Origin: Rhizobium sp. BK418
Lineage (GTDB): Bacteria > Pseudomonadota > Alphaproteobacteria > Rhizobiales > Rhizobiaceae
Length of the DNA: 64,000 nucleotides
Assembly: GCF_004341105.1 (NCBI RefSeq)
Contig: NZ_SLZK01000001.1
Span: 496,001-560,000, forward strand
Reading direction: 5' to 3'
Shown here: piece by piece, positions 1 to 8,257 of the stretch
How positions within the stretch are numbered: the stretch's first letter is position 1
Layout: each line of letters starts with the position of its first letter
Notes under the pieces: model-generated
Seen by the model: the letters and a program-made list of their open reading frames with translations, nothing else
Told to the model about the DNA's origin: nothing
Databases searched by the model: none
Position numbers and translations under genes: made by a program

Positions 1-1311
1 ACCTTGTTCGGAGCTATTGGTTTCAATCTCTACGACAGCTTCTGGACGGCGGATGCGACGGCAAAGCTCGTTACAGATCGGACGCTCCTGGCTTCGGCCC
101 GCGCGATCGCAGAGGCTGTCCGTGTCGATGAGGGTGGTAACACGCAGGTGGACGTACCGCCTGCCGCGCTCGAAATGTTCGATACCGGCTTTGGCGATCG
201 TGTTTTCTATCAGGTCATAACGCCATGGGGCAGCCTGGTGAGCGGCTTTCCCGACATGCCGTTGCCGGCTATCCAGCGTGTCGGCGAGGATCGAATATTC
301 CACGGCGCCGACGTCCGTATCATGATGCTCGACCATCCGGTCGTCGGCCTGCCGGGCGATGGCGCAATCTCCGTTACGGTCGCGGTCACGCACAATAGCC
401 AGTACGCCATGCGACGGCAGCTCTGGCTTTCCGATTTCTCGAAACAGTTCATCCTCGTCTTCGTCGCGAGCCTCGTCACCATACTCGGGCTTCAAAGGGG
501 CCTTGCCCCGGCCCTCAGGCTAAGGGATGCCGTGCGCGAGCGCGGCCGCAATCGCCTTGATCCCCTGCCGCCCGAGATGGTGCAGACGGAGCTCCAACCG
601 CTGGTCCACGCGTTGAACGATCATATGGAGCGCGTCCAGGGCCAAATGGCGGCGCAACGCCGGTTCGTGTCGAATGCCGCTCATCAGCTGCGTACACCTC
701 TCGCGCTGATATCGACGCAGGCAAGTGTTGCCGCACGCGAGAAGGATGCCGATCGCCGCGATGAGGCGCTTGCCGCCCTGCGCGATAGCACCAGGCAGAT
801 TTCGCGTCTCGCAAGCCAGCTTCTGACCTTGTCGCGCGCAGAACCGGGAAGCCGCCGGCCGCGGGCCGACGCGACCGATTTGAGCAGGGCGGCTCGCGAA
901 ATCCTGGAGGTGTATGCCGAGGAGGCGCTGAGGCGTTATATCGATGTAGGTCTCGAAGCAGACGGCCCTGTCGTCGTTGAAGGCGACGGGACGATGTTGC
1001 GCGAAATGCTGGTCAACCTCATCGACAATGCGATCCGGTATACTCGCCCGAACGGCCGGGTCACCGTTGCGGTGAGACAGGCGGACGGGCAGGCGATCGT
1101 CACGGTCGAAGACAATGGACCGGGCATTCCGGAGGCCGAGCGTGCGCAGGTCTTCGAGCGATTCTACCGGATCATCGGGACAGAAGCCGAGGGGAGCGGT
1201 CTCGGTCTTTCCATCGTTCGCGAAGTTGTCGATGGTGCTGGCGGTAATGTCACGCTCTCGGAAGCCGACGGCGGCGGTCTCGTCGTTACCGTGCGACTCC
1301 CGATCAAATGA
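1..1311 (+). CDS. TctE-like sensor histidine kinase, 5' end cut off by the window
   Basis: This is a membrane-bound two-component sensor kinase that autophosphorylates on histidine and passes the phosphate to a response regulator, which is not in view. The frame is open to base 1, so the true start and first membrane helix are probably upstream. Counting from the TTG at base 4, a 2CSK_N-type periplasmic part covers about 15-140, a membrane segment about 148-165, the HisKA box NAAHQLRTP holds the phosphorylated histidine at 227, and the ATPase domain shows the N box (NLIDNAIRY), G1 (DNGPGIP) and G2 (GSGLGLS). The family is usually linked to tricarboxylate or similar transport. The ABC operon next door runs convergently behind a shared hairpin, so co-regulation is not implied. 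Confidence 0.85.
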   Translation, partial: TLFGAIGFNLYDSFWTADATAKLVTDRTLLASARAIAEAVRVDEGGNTQVDVPPAALEMFDTGFGDRVFYQVITPWGSLVSGFPDMPLPAIQRVGEDRIFHGADVRIMMLDHPVVGLPGDGAISVTVAVTHNSQYAMRRQLWLSDFSKQFILVFVASLVTILGLQRGLAPALRLRDAVRERGRNRLDPLPPEMVQTELQPLVHALNDHMERVQGQMAAQRRFVSNAAHQLRTPLALISTQASVAAREKDADRRDEALAALRDSTRQISRLASQLLTLSRAEPGSRRPRADATDLSRAAREILEVYAEEALRRYIDVGLEADGPVVVEGDGTMLREMLVNLIDNAIRYTRPNGRVTVAVRQADGQAIVTVEDNGPGIPEAERAQVFERFYRIIGTEAEGSGLGLSIVREVVDGAGGNVTLSEADGGGLVVTVRLPIK

Positions 1312-1348
1312 AGCCAAGCCTGAAAAACAACCGAGTCAGAAATGAAAG

Positions 1349-1376
1349 AAGGCCGGGCAACTACTAGCCCGGCCTT
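1349..1376. terminator. Bidirectional terminator hairpin
   Basis: A perfect 10-bp stem (AAGGCCGGGC with GCCCGGCCTT) encloses an 8-base loop between two convergent genes. The A/T-ended stem suits termination from both sides, but the T-run is short on the plus strand. Confidence 0.7.
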
Positions 1377-1414
1377 CGCTTCGTTCGATCTGCCTTGGGA
1401 GGACGACGATCGTT

Positions 1415-2296
1415 TTACTGCGTGTCTATGTGTTGTTGCGGACGCCATTTCGCAAGACGGTTCTCGATCAGCGTCATGATGAACTCGGCAAAGAGCGTGA
1501 CGACCATGACAAGTAGGATCGCTGCGAACATGCCGGCCGCGTCGAACGTGCCCTTGGCGATCGAGATGAGCTGGCCGATGCCGAAGCGGGCACCGACGAA
1601 TTCGCCGACGATTGCGCCGATGATGGCGAAGCCGAAAGAAACGTGCAGGCTTGCAAATATCCAGCTCATCGCCGAGGGAATGACGACCGTACGCGTGACC
1701 TGCCAGTCGGAAGCACCAAGGATTCGTGCATTGGCGATCATGTTGCGGTCGGCTTCTCGCACGCCCTGGAAGGCGTTCGCAAAGACGACGAAAAAGACCA
1801 TGATGAAGGCGAGCGCCACCTTGGACGGCAGGCCCAGACCCATGATCATGATGAAAATCGGCGCAAGCACGACGCGCGGGATCGAGTTGATGGCCTTGAT
1901 GTAGACGGAGAAGATATCCGACAGGAAACGGTTGCGGCCGAGGCCGATACCGACGAAGACGCCGGTGATCGAGCCCGCGAAGAAGCCGATCAGCGCCTCT
2001 TCCATCGTCACCCAAAGATTATACCAGAGTGAGCCTTCCGTCGTGCCTTCGGTCGCCCATTCGTAAAGGCGTTGAAGCACGCCGCTTGGGCTGGAATAGA
2101 AGAACGGATCGATCCACTGCATGTTGGAAGAGAGCTCCCACATGCCGATGACGAAGACCAGGATAGCGATCTGCCAGAAGCGCACGAGCGTGTTGCGCCG
2201 GCGTATCGCTTTCATTGCGGAGGCTTCGATCTCGGCATCTGAGGTGCCCGGGCGAAACAGGGTGGCCGAACCGGCCTCGAAAGTCGTGTGTGCCAT
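1415..2296 (-). CDS. ABC transporter permease, SsuC/TauC type
   Basis: This is the inner-membrane permease of an importer in the nitrate/sulfonate/taurine/thiamine-precursor class. The 293-residue protein has a first membrane helix near 40-57, a typical BPD_transp_1 core, and an EAA loop around NARILGASDWQVTRTVVIPS, which contacts the ATPase. It is the last gene of a three-gene minus-strand operon, 12 bp behind the ATPase gene. The substrate cannot be read from the sequence. Sulfonate, taurine and pyrimidine-precursor uptake all use this subunit type, and no desulfonation or thiamine gene lies beside it. Confidence 0.88.
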   Translation of the reverse strand: MAHTTFEAGSATLFRPGTSDAEIEASAMKAIRRRNTLVRFWQIAILVFVIGMWELSSNMQWIDPFFYSSPSGVLQRLYEWATEGTTEGSLWYNLWVTMEEALIGFFAGSITGVFVGIGLGRNRFLSDIFSVYIKAINSIPRVVLAPIFIMIMGLGLPSKVALAFIMVFFVVFANAFQGVREADRNMIANARILGASDWQVTRTVVIPSAMSWIFASLHVSFGFAIIGAIVGEFVGARFGIGQLISIAKGTFDAAGMFAAILLVMVVTLFAEFIMTLIENRLAKWRPQQHIDTQ

Positions 2297-2308
2297 GATA
2301 TCCTCCCG

Positions 2309-3127
2309 TCAAGCCGCTTCGCTTGCGCGGCGGTAGCTGGTTTCGACCTCTTCGCGCAGGTCCTCCCAAATCGTCTTGCAGTAGTCGATGAAGCTCTGCT
2401 CGTAGCGGATCTCCGAAACGACGCGTGGGCGGGGAAGATCGATCGGGTAGACCGACTTGACCGTGGCAGGGCCAGCAGTGAGTACATAGACCTTGTCAGC
2501 AAGCGCCACGGCCTCTTCGAGGTCGTGGGTGACGAAGACCACGGAAGCCTTGCGTTCGGCCCAGAGCTTCAGCAGTTCTTCATGCATGACCGTGCGGGTC
2601 TGCACGTCGAGCGCCGAGAAGGGCTCGTCCATCAGTAGGATTTCCGGCTCATTGATAAAGGTCTGCGCCAGCGAGACCCGCTTGCGCATGCCGCCTGACA
2701 GCTGATGGGGGTAGTGATGGAGGAACTTCGAAAGACCGACGCGGGCGAGCCAATCGCGGGCGCTTTTTTCTGCCTCGGTGCGCGACTTGCCGCGAAACAG
2801 CGGGCCGGCCATGACGTTCTCGATGACGTTCTTCCAGGGAAAGAGCGCATCCGTCTGGAAGGCAAAGCCGACACGCGGGTCGATGCCGGTGATCGGTCCG
2901 CCCATGAGGCGAACTTCGCCGGCCGAGGGGCGGGCGAGGCCTGTCACGAGATTGAGCGTCGTCGATTTGCCGCAGCCGGTCGGGCCTACGACGGCGACGA
3001 ACTCGCCACGGGCAACTGTCATGTTGAAATCACGCAAGGCTGTCAGCGACTTGCCGGTTGGCGAGACGAAACGACGGCTGACATTGATCAGCTCGATCGC
3101 CGGAATCTGGTTGTTGTCCTGTTGCAT
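2309..3127 (-). CDS. ABC transporter ATP-binding protein, SsuB/TauB type
   Basis: This is the cytoplasmic ATPase that drives the importer encoded on either side. It is 272 residues, with Walker A GPTGCGKS at about 48-55, the signature LSGGMRKRVSLAQ, Walker B ILLMDEPFSALD and a switch histidine in VFVTHDLEEAV. All nucleotide-site residues are present. The 'M-RKRV' form of the signature is typical of the nitrate/sulfonate subfamily. The gene lies 96 bp downstream of the binding-protein gene, and that spacer carries a stem-loop. Confidence 0.9.
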   Translation of the reverse strand: MQQDNNQIPAIELINVSRRFVSPTGKSLTALRDFNMTVARGEFVAVVGPTGCGKSTTLNLVTGLARPSAGEVRLMGGPITGIDPRVGFAFQTDALFPWKNVIENVMAGPLFRGKSRTEAEKSARDWLARVGLSKFLHHYPHQLSGGMRKRVSLAQTFINEPEILLMDEPFSALDVQTRTVMHEELLKLWAERKASVVFVTHDLEEAVALADKVYVLTAGPATVKSVYPIDLPRPRVVSEIRYEQSFIDYCKTIWEDLREEVETSYRRASEAA

Positions 3128-3189
3128 GGTGAAACCTGAGGCGTGCTTTCAGGGCGCGTGCACGCGATGCCCATGATCGAACGGACGCC

Positions 3190-3211
3190 GCTTCCGATTT
3201 GAGCCGGAAGC
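3190..3211 (-). promoter_or_regulatory. Stem-loop between binding-protein and ATPase genes
   Basis: GCTTCCG pairs with CGGAAGC around an 8-base centre, 13 nt past the binding-protein stop as read on the minus strand. No T-run follows, so it is more likely a 3'-end-protecting or partial-readthrough element than a full terminator. Such hairpins commonly allow more binding protein than membrane subunits to be made. Confidence 0.45.
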
Positions 3212-3223
3212 AGCGCGACGGCC

Positions 3224-4237
3224 TTACTTGACGTTCTTGACGAATTCCGTCGTATAGGTCTTGGAAAGGTCGATCTGCTTGCCTTTCACGTTCTTGGAGA
3301 ACTCCGAGAGCACGGCAAGCACGGTCTTTGGACCATCTTCCGGCATGACGCCGTCTGGCGTGAACATGCCCTTGCCCTCGTCGAGAGCCTTGATATAGCC
3401 GTCCTTGTCACCGACGTAGAAATCTTTCGGCATCTTGTCGGCGATATCGGCGGCAGAATGCGTGTTGATGTATTTCAGTGTCTTGACGAAGGCATTGGCG
3501 AGTTTCTGAGCCTCGTCCTTATGCGCATCGACCCAGGCGGTTTCCATATAGAGCGAGGCGGCCGGGTAGGTGCCGCCGAGTGCCTGGCGGGTCGCTTCCA
3601 CGGTGCGCATGTCGACGAGAACGTTTGCCTCGCCGGTCTTGACCATGCGCGAGATCGTCGGCTCGGTCGTCATGCCGGCCTGGATCTGGTCTTGCTGCAT
3701 GGCGGCGATGAAGGTGCCGCCGGCGCCGACCGGGACGGTGACGACGTCGCCCGGCTGCAGGCCAGCCTTGGACGCCATGAAGAGAGTGAGAAAGTTGGTA
3801 GACGAGCCGAGACCGGTGACGCCGAGACTCTTGCCCTTGAAATCGGCCGGCGACTTGATCTCGGGATGCTTGCTCGAGACCATCTCTACTTCGCCCGGTG
3901 CCTGGCTGAACTGGACGATGGATTCGACGAACTTGCCCTTGGCCTGCAGGTCAACGCAATGATCGTAGAAGCCGACGACGCCCTGGACGGCGCCGGCCAG
4001 AAGCTGGTTTTCGGCATCGACGCCGGCCGCTTCGTTCAGCAGCTCGACATCGAGTCCTTCGTCCTTGAAGTAGCCGAGCGATTCGGCGAGCTTGGCGGGC
4101 AGATAGATCTGCTTCTCATAGCCGCCGACCATGATGGTGATCTTGTCGGCTGCGTTTGCGCCGCTCGCAACAAAGGATGACGCGGCAAGAAGAGCGGAAA
4201 AAGCGACGGTGTGAAAAAGGCTGCGTGAAGAACGCAT
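3224..4237 (-). CDS. ABC transporter substrate-binding protein, NMT1/SsuA-like
   Basis: This is the periplasmic binding protein of the importer. From the ATG at 4237 the product has 337 residues, with a clear Sec signal peptide (cleavage near ANAA-D at about 30). The mature start KITIMVGGYEKQIYLPA is the usual first strand of the NMT1/THI5-like fold, followed by AKLAESLGYFKDEGLDVELL. The start at 4237 is chosen over an in-frame ATG at 4267 because GGAGGAGATT lies just before it and the signal peptide then begins with MRSSR. It is the first gene of the operon. The ligand is unknown: alkylsulfonates, taurine, aromatic acids or pyrimidines are all possible. Confidence 0.88.
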   Translation of the reverse strand: MRSSRSLFHTVAFSALLAASSFVASGANAADKITIMVGGYEKQIYLPAKLAESLGYFKDEGLDVELLNEAAGVDAENQLLAGAVQGVVGFYDHCVDLQAKGKFVESIVQFSQAPGEVEMVSSKHPEIKSPADFKGKSLGVTGLGSSTNFLTLFMASKAGLQPGDVVTVPVGAGGTFIAAMQQDQIQAGMTTEPTISRMVKTGEANVLVDMRTVEATRQALGGTYPAASLYMETAWVDAHKDEAQKLANAFVKTLKYINTHSAADIADKMPKDFYVGDKDGYIKALDEGKGMFTPDGVMPEDGPKTVLAVLSEFSKNVKGKQIDLSKTYTTEFVKNVK

Positions 4238-4322
4238 GGAAATCTCCTCCTGATGATCCAAATGCATCGTCGTCTCGTCACCTTGACCGTGTCTCCTCCA
4301 CGATGCTGCCTTTTTCTATGGG

Positions 4323-4337
4323 GTTGAAGCTTTCAAC
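4323..4337. promoter_or_regulatory. Palindrome upstream of the ABC operon, candidate operator
   Basis: GTTGAA and TTCAAC form perfect 6-bp arms around GCT, about 86 bp upstream of the binding-protein start. The position fits an operator or activator site. Nothing identifies the cognate regulator. Confidence 0.25.
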
Positions 4338-4426
4338 TAGCTTTCAGGCGATTACTTGTTTCAAAGCCCCAACCGAGTTGTGACCGAAAACCTCGGCCAG
4401 CTTTGGACAAGCCGAAGTCTTCCGTC

Positions 4427-4448
4427 CGCAGAACGTGAGAGTTCTGCG
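4427..4448. terminator. Stem-loop downstream of the dsbA-like gene
   Basis: CGCAGAAC pairs with GTTCTGCG around the 6-base loop GTGAGA. It lies about 80 nt beyond the dsbA-like stop on the minus strand. It lacks a T-run, so termination is only a guess. Confidence 0.35.
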
Positions 4449-4525
4449 TAATGCCGTTCAGGAGGTTATACATACTGATCGGGTGCTGGCTGGAGCCGCA
4501 ATTCACGCTCCGCGCGATCAGGCGG

Positions 4526-5284
4526 TTAGCAACTCGTCTTGCCGCAGGCCCGCATGTTCTTCACCTTGGCTTCGAGATCGTCGAGGCCGACGGCGCCGGG
4601 CACCATTTCGGTGCCGATCACATAGGACGGTGTGCCGCTGATGCCGAGATTCGCCGCAAGCTGATAGGTCGTCTGTACGATATCGTCGTTCGGGTTCTTT
4701 TTCATCTCAGCGCGGATCTTGTCTTCGCTGACGCCAAGGGAAGAGGCGACCTGCATTGCGGTGTCTTCGGAGGCGCGGCCATCGCTGCCGAGCAGTGCGA
4801 CGTGGAAATCACCGTATTTTTCCGGCGCAAGCCGGCGGAAAGCATCGGCCACGCGGTGCGCGGCAACCGAATCCGGGCCGAGGATCGGGAATTCCTTCAG
4901 CACGAAGCGGACATTCTTGTCCTGCTTCAACAGCGCCTGCATGTCGGGCAGGGCGTGGCGGCAATAGGTGCAGTTATAATCGAAGAACTCGACGACCGTG
5001 ACATCGCCCTTCGGGTTGCCGAGCGTCACGTCATATTTGGAATCGAAGATGCCGTCGGTGTTGTTCTCGATCGCCATGGTGGCCTTCACCTGCTGGGCCA
5101 TCTGCTGCTTCTTCTGCAGCGCGTCCTGCACGTCGAGCATGATCTCCGGATTTTCGATCAGATACTGCTTGATGAATTCGCCAAGTTCCTTCTTCTGCTG
5201 ATCATCGAATGCGAACGCTTGAGCTGGAAGGACGATGGAGGCTGCAAGCGCGAGCGCAGTGAGCGTTTTGGAGAAGAAGGCCAT
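4526..5284 (-). CDS. DsbA-family thiol:disulfide oxidoreductase
   Basis: This is a periplasmic thioredoxin-fold protein that makes or reshuffles disulfides in exported proteins. It has 252 residues. The signal peptide ends near AQAFA (about 25), an alpha-helical N-terminal region follows at about 28-75, and the active site is CTYC at 105-108 in FFDYNCTYCRHALPD. The cis-proline loop is GISGTPSYVIG. This layout matches the Com1/BdbD-like DsbA proteins of alphaproteobacteria rather than classical enterobacterial DsbA. It stands alone on the minus strand, with a structured inverted repeat in its upstream region. The substrates are unknown. EipB, encoded near 42 kb, carries a cysteine pair and is one conceivable client. 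Confidence 0.9.
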   Translation of the reverse strand: MAFFSKTLTALALAASIVLPAQAFAFDDQQKKELGEFIKQYLIENPEIMLDVQDALQKKQQMAQQVKATMAIENNTDGIFDSKYDVTLGNPKGDVTVVEFFDYNCTYCRHALPDMQALLKQDKNVRFVLKEFPILGPDSVAAHRVADAFRRLAPEKYGDFHVALLGSDGRASEDTAMQVASSLGVSEDKIRAEMKKNPNDDIVQTTYQLAANLGISGTPSYVIGTEMVPGAVGLDDLEAKVKNMRACGKTSC

Positions 5285-5342
5285 GGTATCCTCGTCGTCG
5301 GCTGATGGATTCTCGAAGCGGAAATACCATCGCCGGGTTAAT

Positions 5343-5417
5343 GGGCTTGGATGCGTCGGATCAAAGTACGGCGCGTCGGGCCGCCATCAAACAGGAATTT
5401 TCCTCCGATCCAAGCCC
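5343..5417. promoter_or_regulatory. Long inverted repeat between divergent genes
   Basis: The left arm is GGGCTTGGAT, then 4 bases, then CGGA (5343-5360). The right arm is TCCGATCCAAGCCC (5404-5417). The arms pair over 14 bp with one 4-base bulge. The element sits 59 bp before the dsbA-like start and 66 bp before the aminotransferase start, so it could act as a leader structure or an operator for either gene. Confidence 0.4.
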
Positions 5418-5483
5418 TCGCGGGATTGTGATGAGCCGATTATTGCGGCAATTGTCTGGCCGTTAGTTTGAGCTACTCAGGAA

Positions 5484-6647
5484 GTGATCTTGTTTTCCAT
5501 CTCGAAACGCAGCGAAGTCGAACCGTTCCACGCCATGGATGTTCTGGCCGAAGCGACGAAACGACGAGCGGCCGGTCACCCTGTCATTTCCATGGCAGTC
5601 GGCCAGCCCTCGCATCCAGCACCTCAAGCAGCCCTTGAAGCCGCCCGCGCCGCGCTTGTCGAAGGGAGGCTCGGTTACACGGATGCGCTCGGCACAGCCC
5701 AGTTGAAACACGGGCTTGCCAAGCACTATCGCGACCGCCACGGTCTTGAGATCGATCCTGCGCGTATTGCGATCACCACCGGTTCGTCGGCTGCTTTCAA
5801 TCTCGCCTTCCTGTCGCTTTTCGACGCTGGCGATGCCGTCGCGATCGCCCGGCCGGGCTATCCCGCCTACCGCAACATCCTCGGTGCCCTTGGCCTTGAT
5901 GTGGTCGAAGTGCCCGTCACATCAGAAACGCATTTCACATTGACGCCAGAAAGCCTCGAAGCGATCCAGGCGCAAAAGGGCGTCAAGCTGAAGGGCGTGC
6001 TGCTTGCAAGCCCGGCAAATCCCACCGGCACGGTGACCGGCCGCGAAGGCCTGAAAGCACTTGCTATCTACTGCGACGCCAACGACATCGCCTTCATCTC
6101 GGATGAGATTTATCACGGCCTGACCTTTGCCGGGGAAGAGACGAGCGCGCTGGAGCTGACGGATGAGGCGATCGTCATCAACTCATTCTCCAAATATTAC
6201 TGCATGACCGGTTGGCGCATCGGTTGGATGGTGCTGCCTGAGCGGCTGTCGCGTCCGATCGAGCGTGTCGCCCAGAGCCTCTATATCTCTCCGCCGGAGC
6301 TTTCGCAGATCGCCGCTACCGCCGCGCTTGGTGCCAGCCACGAGCTGGATGGCGTCAAGGCAAGTTATGCCGCCAACCGCGACCTGCTGCTCGACCGCCT
6401 GCCGAAGATGGGCCTTGCGACCGCGTCACCGATGGACGGTGCATTCTACGCCTATGTCGATGTCTCGCGCTTCACCAATGACAGCATGGACTTCGCACGG
6501 CGCATGTTGGCGGAGATCAATGTCGCCGCCACGCCTGGCCTCGATTTCGACCCGGTTGAAGGGCCGCGCACCCTGCGTATGTCTTACGCTGGTTCGGAGG
6601 CCGAGATCGCCGAGGCGTTGGAGCGCATCGGCGCCTGGCTGAAATAG
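5484..6647 (+). CDS. PLP-dependent aminotransferase, class I/II
   Basis: This is a fold-type I aminotransferase that moves an amino group from an amino acid to a 2-oxo acid in the cytoplasm. It is 387 residues, the usual length. PLP-site residues are visible: N179 in SPANPTG, D207 and Y210 in SDEIYHG, the Schiff-base lysine K237 in NSFSKYY, and the phosphate-binding arginine in GWRIGW. The GTG start at 5484 has AGGA upstream; an alternative TTG lies a few codons later. Substrate specificity (aspartate, tyrosine or other) cannot be read. It converges on the aldolase gene with only 7 bp between the stops. Confidence 0.87.
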   Translation: MILFSISKRSEVEPFHAMDVLAEATKRRAAGHPVISMAVGQPSHPAPQAALEAARAALVEGRLGYTDALGTAQLKHGLAKHYRDRHGLEIDPARIAITTGSSAAFNLAFLSLFDAGDAVAIARPGYPAYRNILGALGLDVVEVPVTSETHFTLTPESLEAIQAQKGVKLKGVLLASPANPTGTVTGREGLKALAIYCDANDIAFISDEIYHGLTFAGEETSALELTDEAIVINSFSKYYCMTGWRIGWMVLPERLSRPIERVAQSLYISPPELSQIAATAALGASHELDGVKASYAANRDLLLDRLPKMGLATASPMDGAFYAYVDVSRFTNDSMDFARRMLAEINVAATPGLDFDPVEGPRTLRMSYAGSEAEIAEALERIGAWLK

Positions 6648-6654
6648 GCACGAT

Positions 6655-7446
6655 TCAGGTCCGATATTCCGGCGCTTGCCGGTCGAGGACGCGTCTGACG
6701 CTTTCGAGATGCAGGCGCGCACTTTCAGGATCGCCTTCGCGCATCTGCCTGGCCGCCTGTTCGGCAATTTCGGTCGGCACGGAGATCAGCGACCGCCCGG
6801 TGCTCATCGCCTTAAGTTGAACCTCCGCGGCACGCTCCAGGTAGTAGAGGTCGTCCCAGGCCTCGGCGATATTGGGTGCGCAGACCATCACGCCATGGTT
6901 CTTCATGAACAGGATGTCCTTGTCACCGAGTACCGTGGCAATCCTGTCGCCTTCGCGCTCATCGAGCGCCAGTCCGTTATAGTTTTCATCGACGGCGACA
7001 CGGCCGTAAAATTTCAGGGCCGTCTGTCCGGCCCAGACGAAGGGGTCACCTTCGACCATGCTGAGCGCTGTGGCATTCGGCATGTGGGTATGGAACGCTG
7101 CACCGACGCGTGGAGACATCTTGTGCAGGCGGGCATGAATGAAGAAGGCGGTTGCTTCAGGCACACCGTCGCCAGCGACGACATTGCCTTCGAAATCGCA
7201 GATCAACAGCGACGAGGCGGTGGCCTCCTGAAAGGCCCAGCCAAGCCTGTTGACCAGGAAGAGATCTGAATGGCCTGGCACGACGGCGGAGAAATGATTG
7301 CAGATGCCTTCCTCGAGCCCGAGCCGCGCAGCCATCCTGAGGCACGCTGCCAGCTCGACACGTGCCTGCCAGATTTCTTCCGTATCGAGCGGCAGGTTTC
7401 GCAGGGTCGTCTGATGTCCCGTCGCCAGGTTCAGTTCATGGGCCAT
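6655..7446 (-). CDS. Class II aldolase/adducin family protein
   Basis: This is a zinc-dependent aldolase or epimerase-like enzyme of the L-fuculose-phosphate aldolase family, 263 residues. EGICNHFSAV forms the phosphate or carboxylate site region, HTHMPNATALS holds two of the zinc histidines, and MKNHGVMV a third. The missing N-terminal sugar-kinase-like features and the moderate length resemble the adducin-type clade, whose substrates are mostly undefined. It is 22 bp downstream of the HAD hydrolase gene, so the two are probably co-transcribed. Together they suggest breakdown of a small phosphorylated or hydroxylated carbon source, but that is inference. Confidence 0.85.
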   Translation of the reverse strand: MAHELNLATGHQTTLRNLPLDTEEIWQARVELAACLRMAARLGLEEGICNHFSAVVPGHSDLFLVNRLGWAFQEATASSLLICDFEGNVVAGDGVPEATAFFIHARLHKMSPRVGAAFHTHMPNATALSMVEGDPFVWAGQTALKFYGRVAVDENYNGLALDEREGDRIATVLGDKDILFMKNHGVMVCAPNIAEAWDDLYYLERAAEVQLKAMSTGRSLISVPTEIAEQAARQMREGDPESARLHLESVRRVLDRQAPEYRT

Positions 7447-7468
7447 GTCTTGTCTCCAATAGCGTCAA

Positions 7469-8170
7469 TTACATCCAGCCGTTTGCGGCAAATAGGCCAG
7501 GTACCTTGTCGAGCGTCGGCACGATTTCGTTGGGGCGGTAGTCGCTGAGCGGCTTGCGGCCGGTGCCGCGATCCACCCAGATCGTACGAAAACCGAGTTC
7601 GCGCGCCGCGGCAAGGTCAAGATGCGGGCTCGCGCAGATATGCACGAGATCATCCATGCCAATGCCGAGCGTCTTCCAGGCATGCCGGAAGATCTGTGGC
7701 GACGGCTTGTAGGCTTCAGCCCGTTCCGCGGTGATCACCCGGTCAACAAAGCCGCCGAGCTGGGCGACATTGCCGGCAATGATCGCGTCGTCGGTATTGG
7801 AAATGATGGCAAGGCGGAAACCGGCCCCTTTCAACTTGCCGAGCGTAGCGACGACTTCGGGGAAGGGTGGCATCCCGCCAATCGAGGACGTCAAAAGATC
7901 GGCATCGGCAGGATCGAACGGCAGTCCGAATTCTCTCATTGCCAACTCGAGCGCAAGCGCTGCCACCTGCTTGAAGGACCGGTGCGGCTTCTGCTCTTCC
8001 AACTCGTGTTCATGGCGATCATAGACGGCGATGAAGGCGGTCTGGTCGATGTCGCCACCCTTGGCGGACAGGATCGCATCCATGGCGGCGAGCAGCCCTT
8101 CATCCCATTGGATCAGCGTACCGTAACAATCGAAGGTCAGCCAGGTCGGCCGGTTTCCGGGAAGTGTCAT
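7469..8170 (-). CDS. HAD-superfamily hydrolase, haloacid dehalogenase type II-like
   Basis: This is a cytoplasmic HAD hydrolase of 233 residues. The nucleophile motif is TFDCYGTLIQWD near 12-23, motif II is IISNTDD, motif III includes the lysine in AEAYKPSPQIF, and the acidic region is near HICASPHLDLAAARELG. The class II 2-haloacid dehalogenases share this layout, as do many sugar-phosphate phosphatases. The usual Asp pair of motif IV appears as SPHLD, so the exact reaction is uncertain. It is the first gene of a pair with the class II aldolase and is divergent from a LysR gene. Confidence 0.83.
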   Translation of the reverse strand: MTLPGNRPTWLTFDCYGTLIQWDEGLLAAMDAILSAKGGDIDQTAFIAVYDRHEHELEEQKPHRSFKQVAALALELAMREFGLPFDPADADLLTSSIGGMPPFPEVVATLGKLKGAGFRLAIISNTDDAIIAGNVAQLGGFVDRVITAERAEAYKPSPQIFRHAWKTLGIGMDDLVHICASPHLDLAAARELGFRTIWVDRGTGRKPLSDYRPNEIVPTLDKVPGLFAANGWM

Positions 8171-8257
8171 CTCTCGTCTCCATGATTTGCCTCATGTTGA
8201 CAAAGATGCAGCTCATTGAGAAATTAAATGTCGAAATCATTGGCATTGGAAAATCGA

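Noticed and set aside
4238..4525. TPP riboswitch before the NMT1-like transporter
   Set aside because: I looked for the conserved CTGAGA and ACCTGATC-like segments on the minus strand and did not find them, so a thiamine link is not supported.
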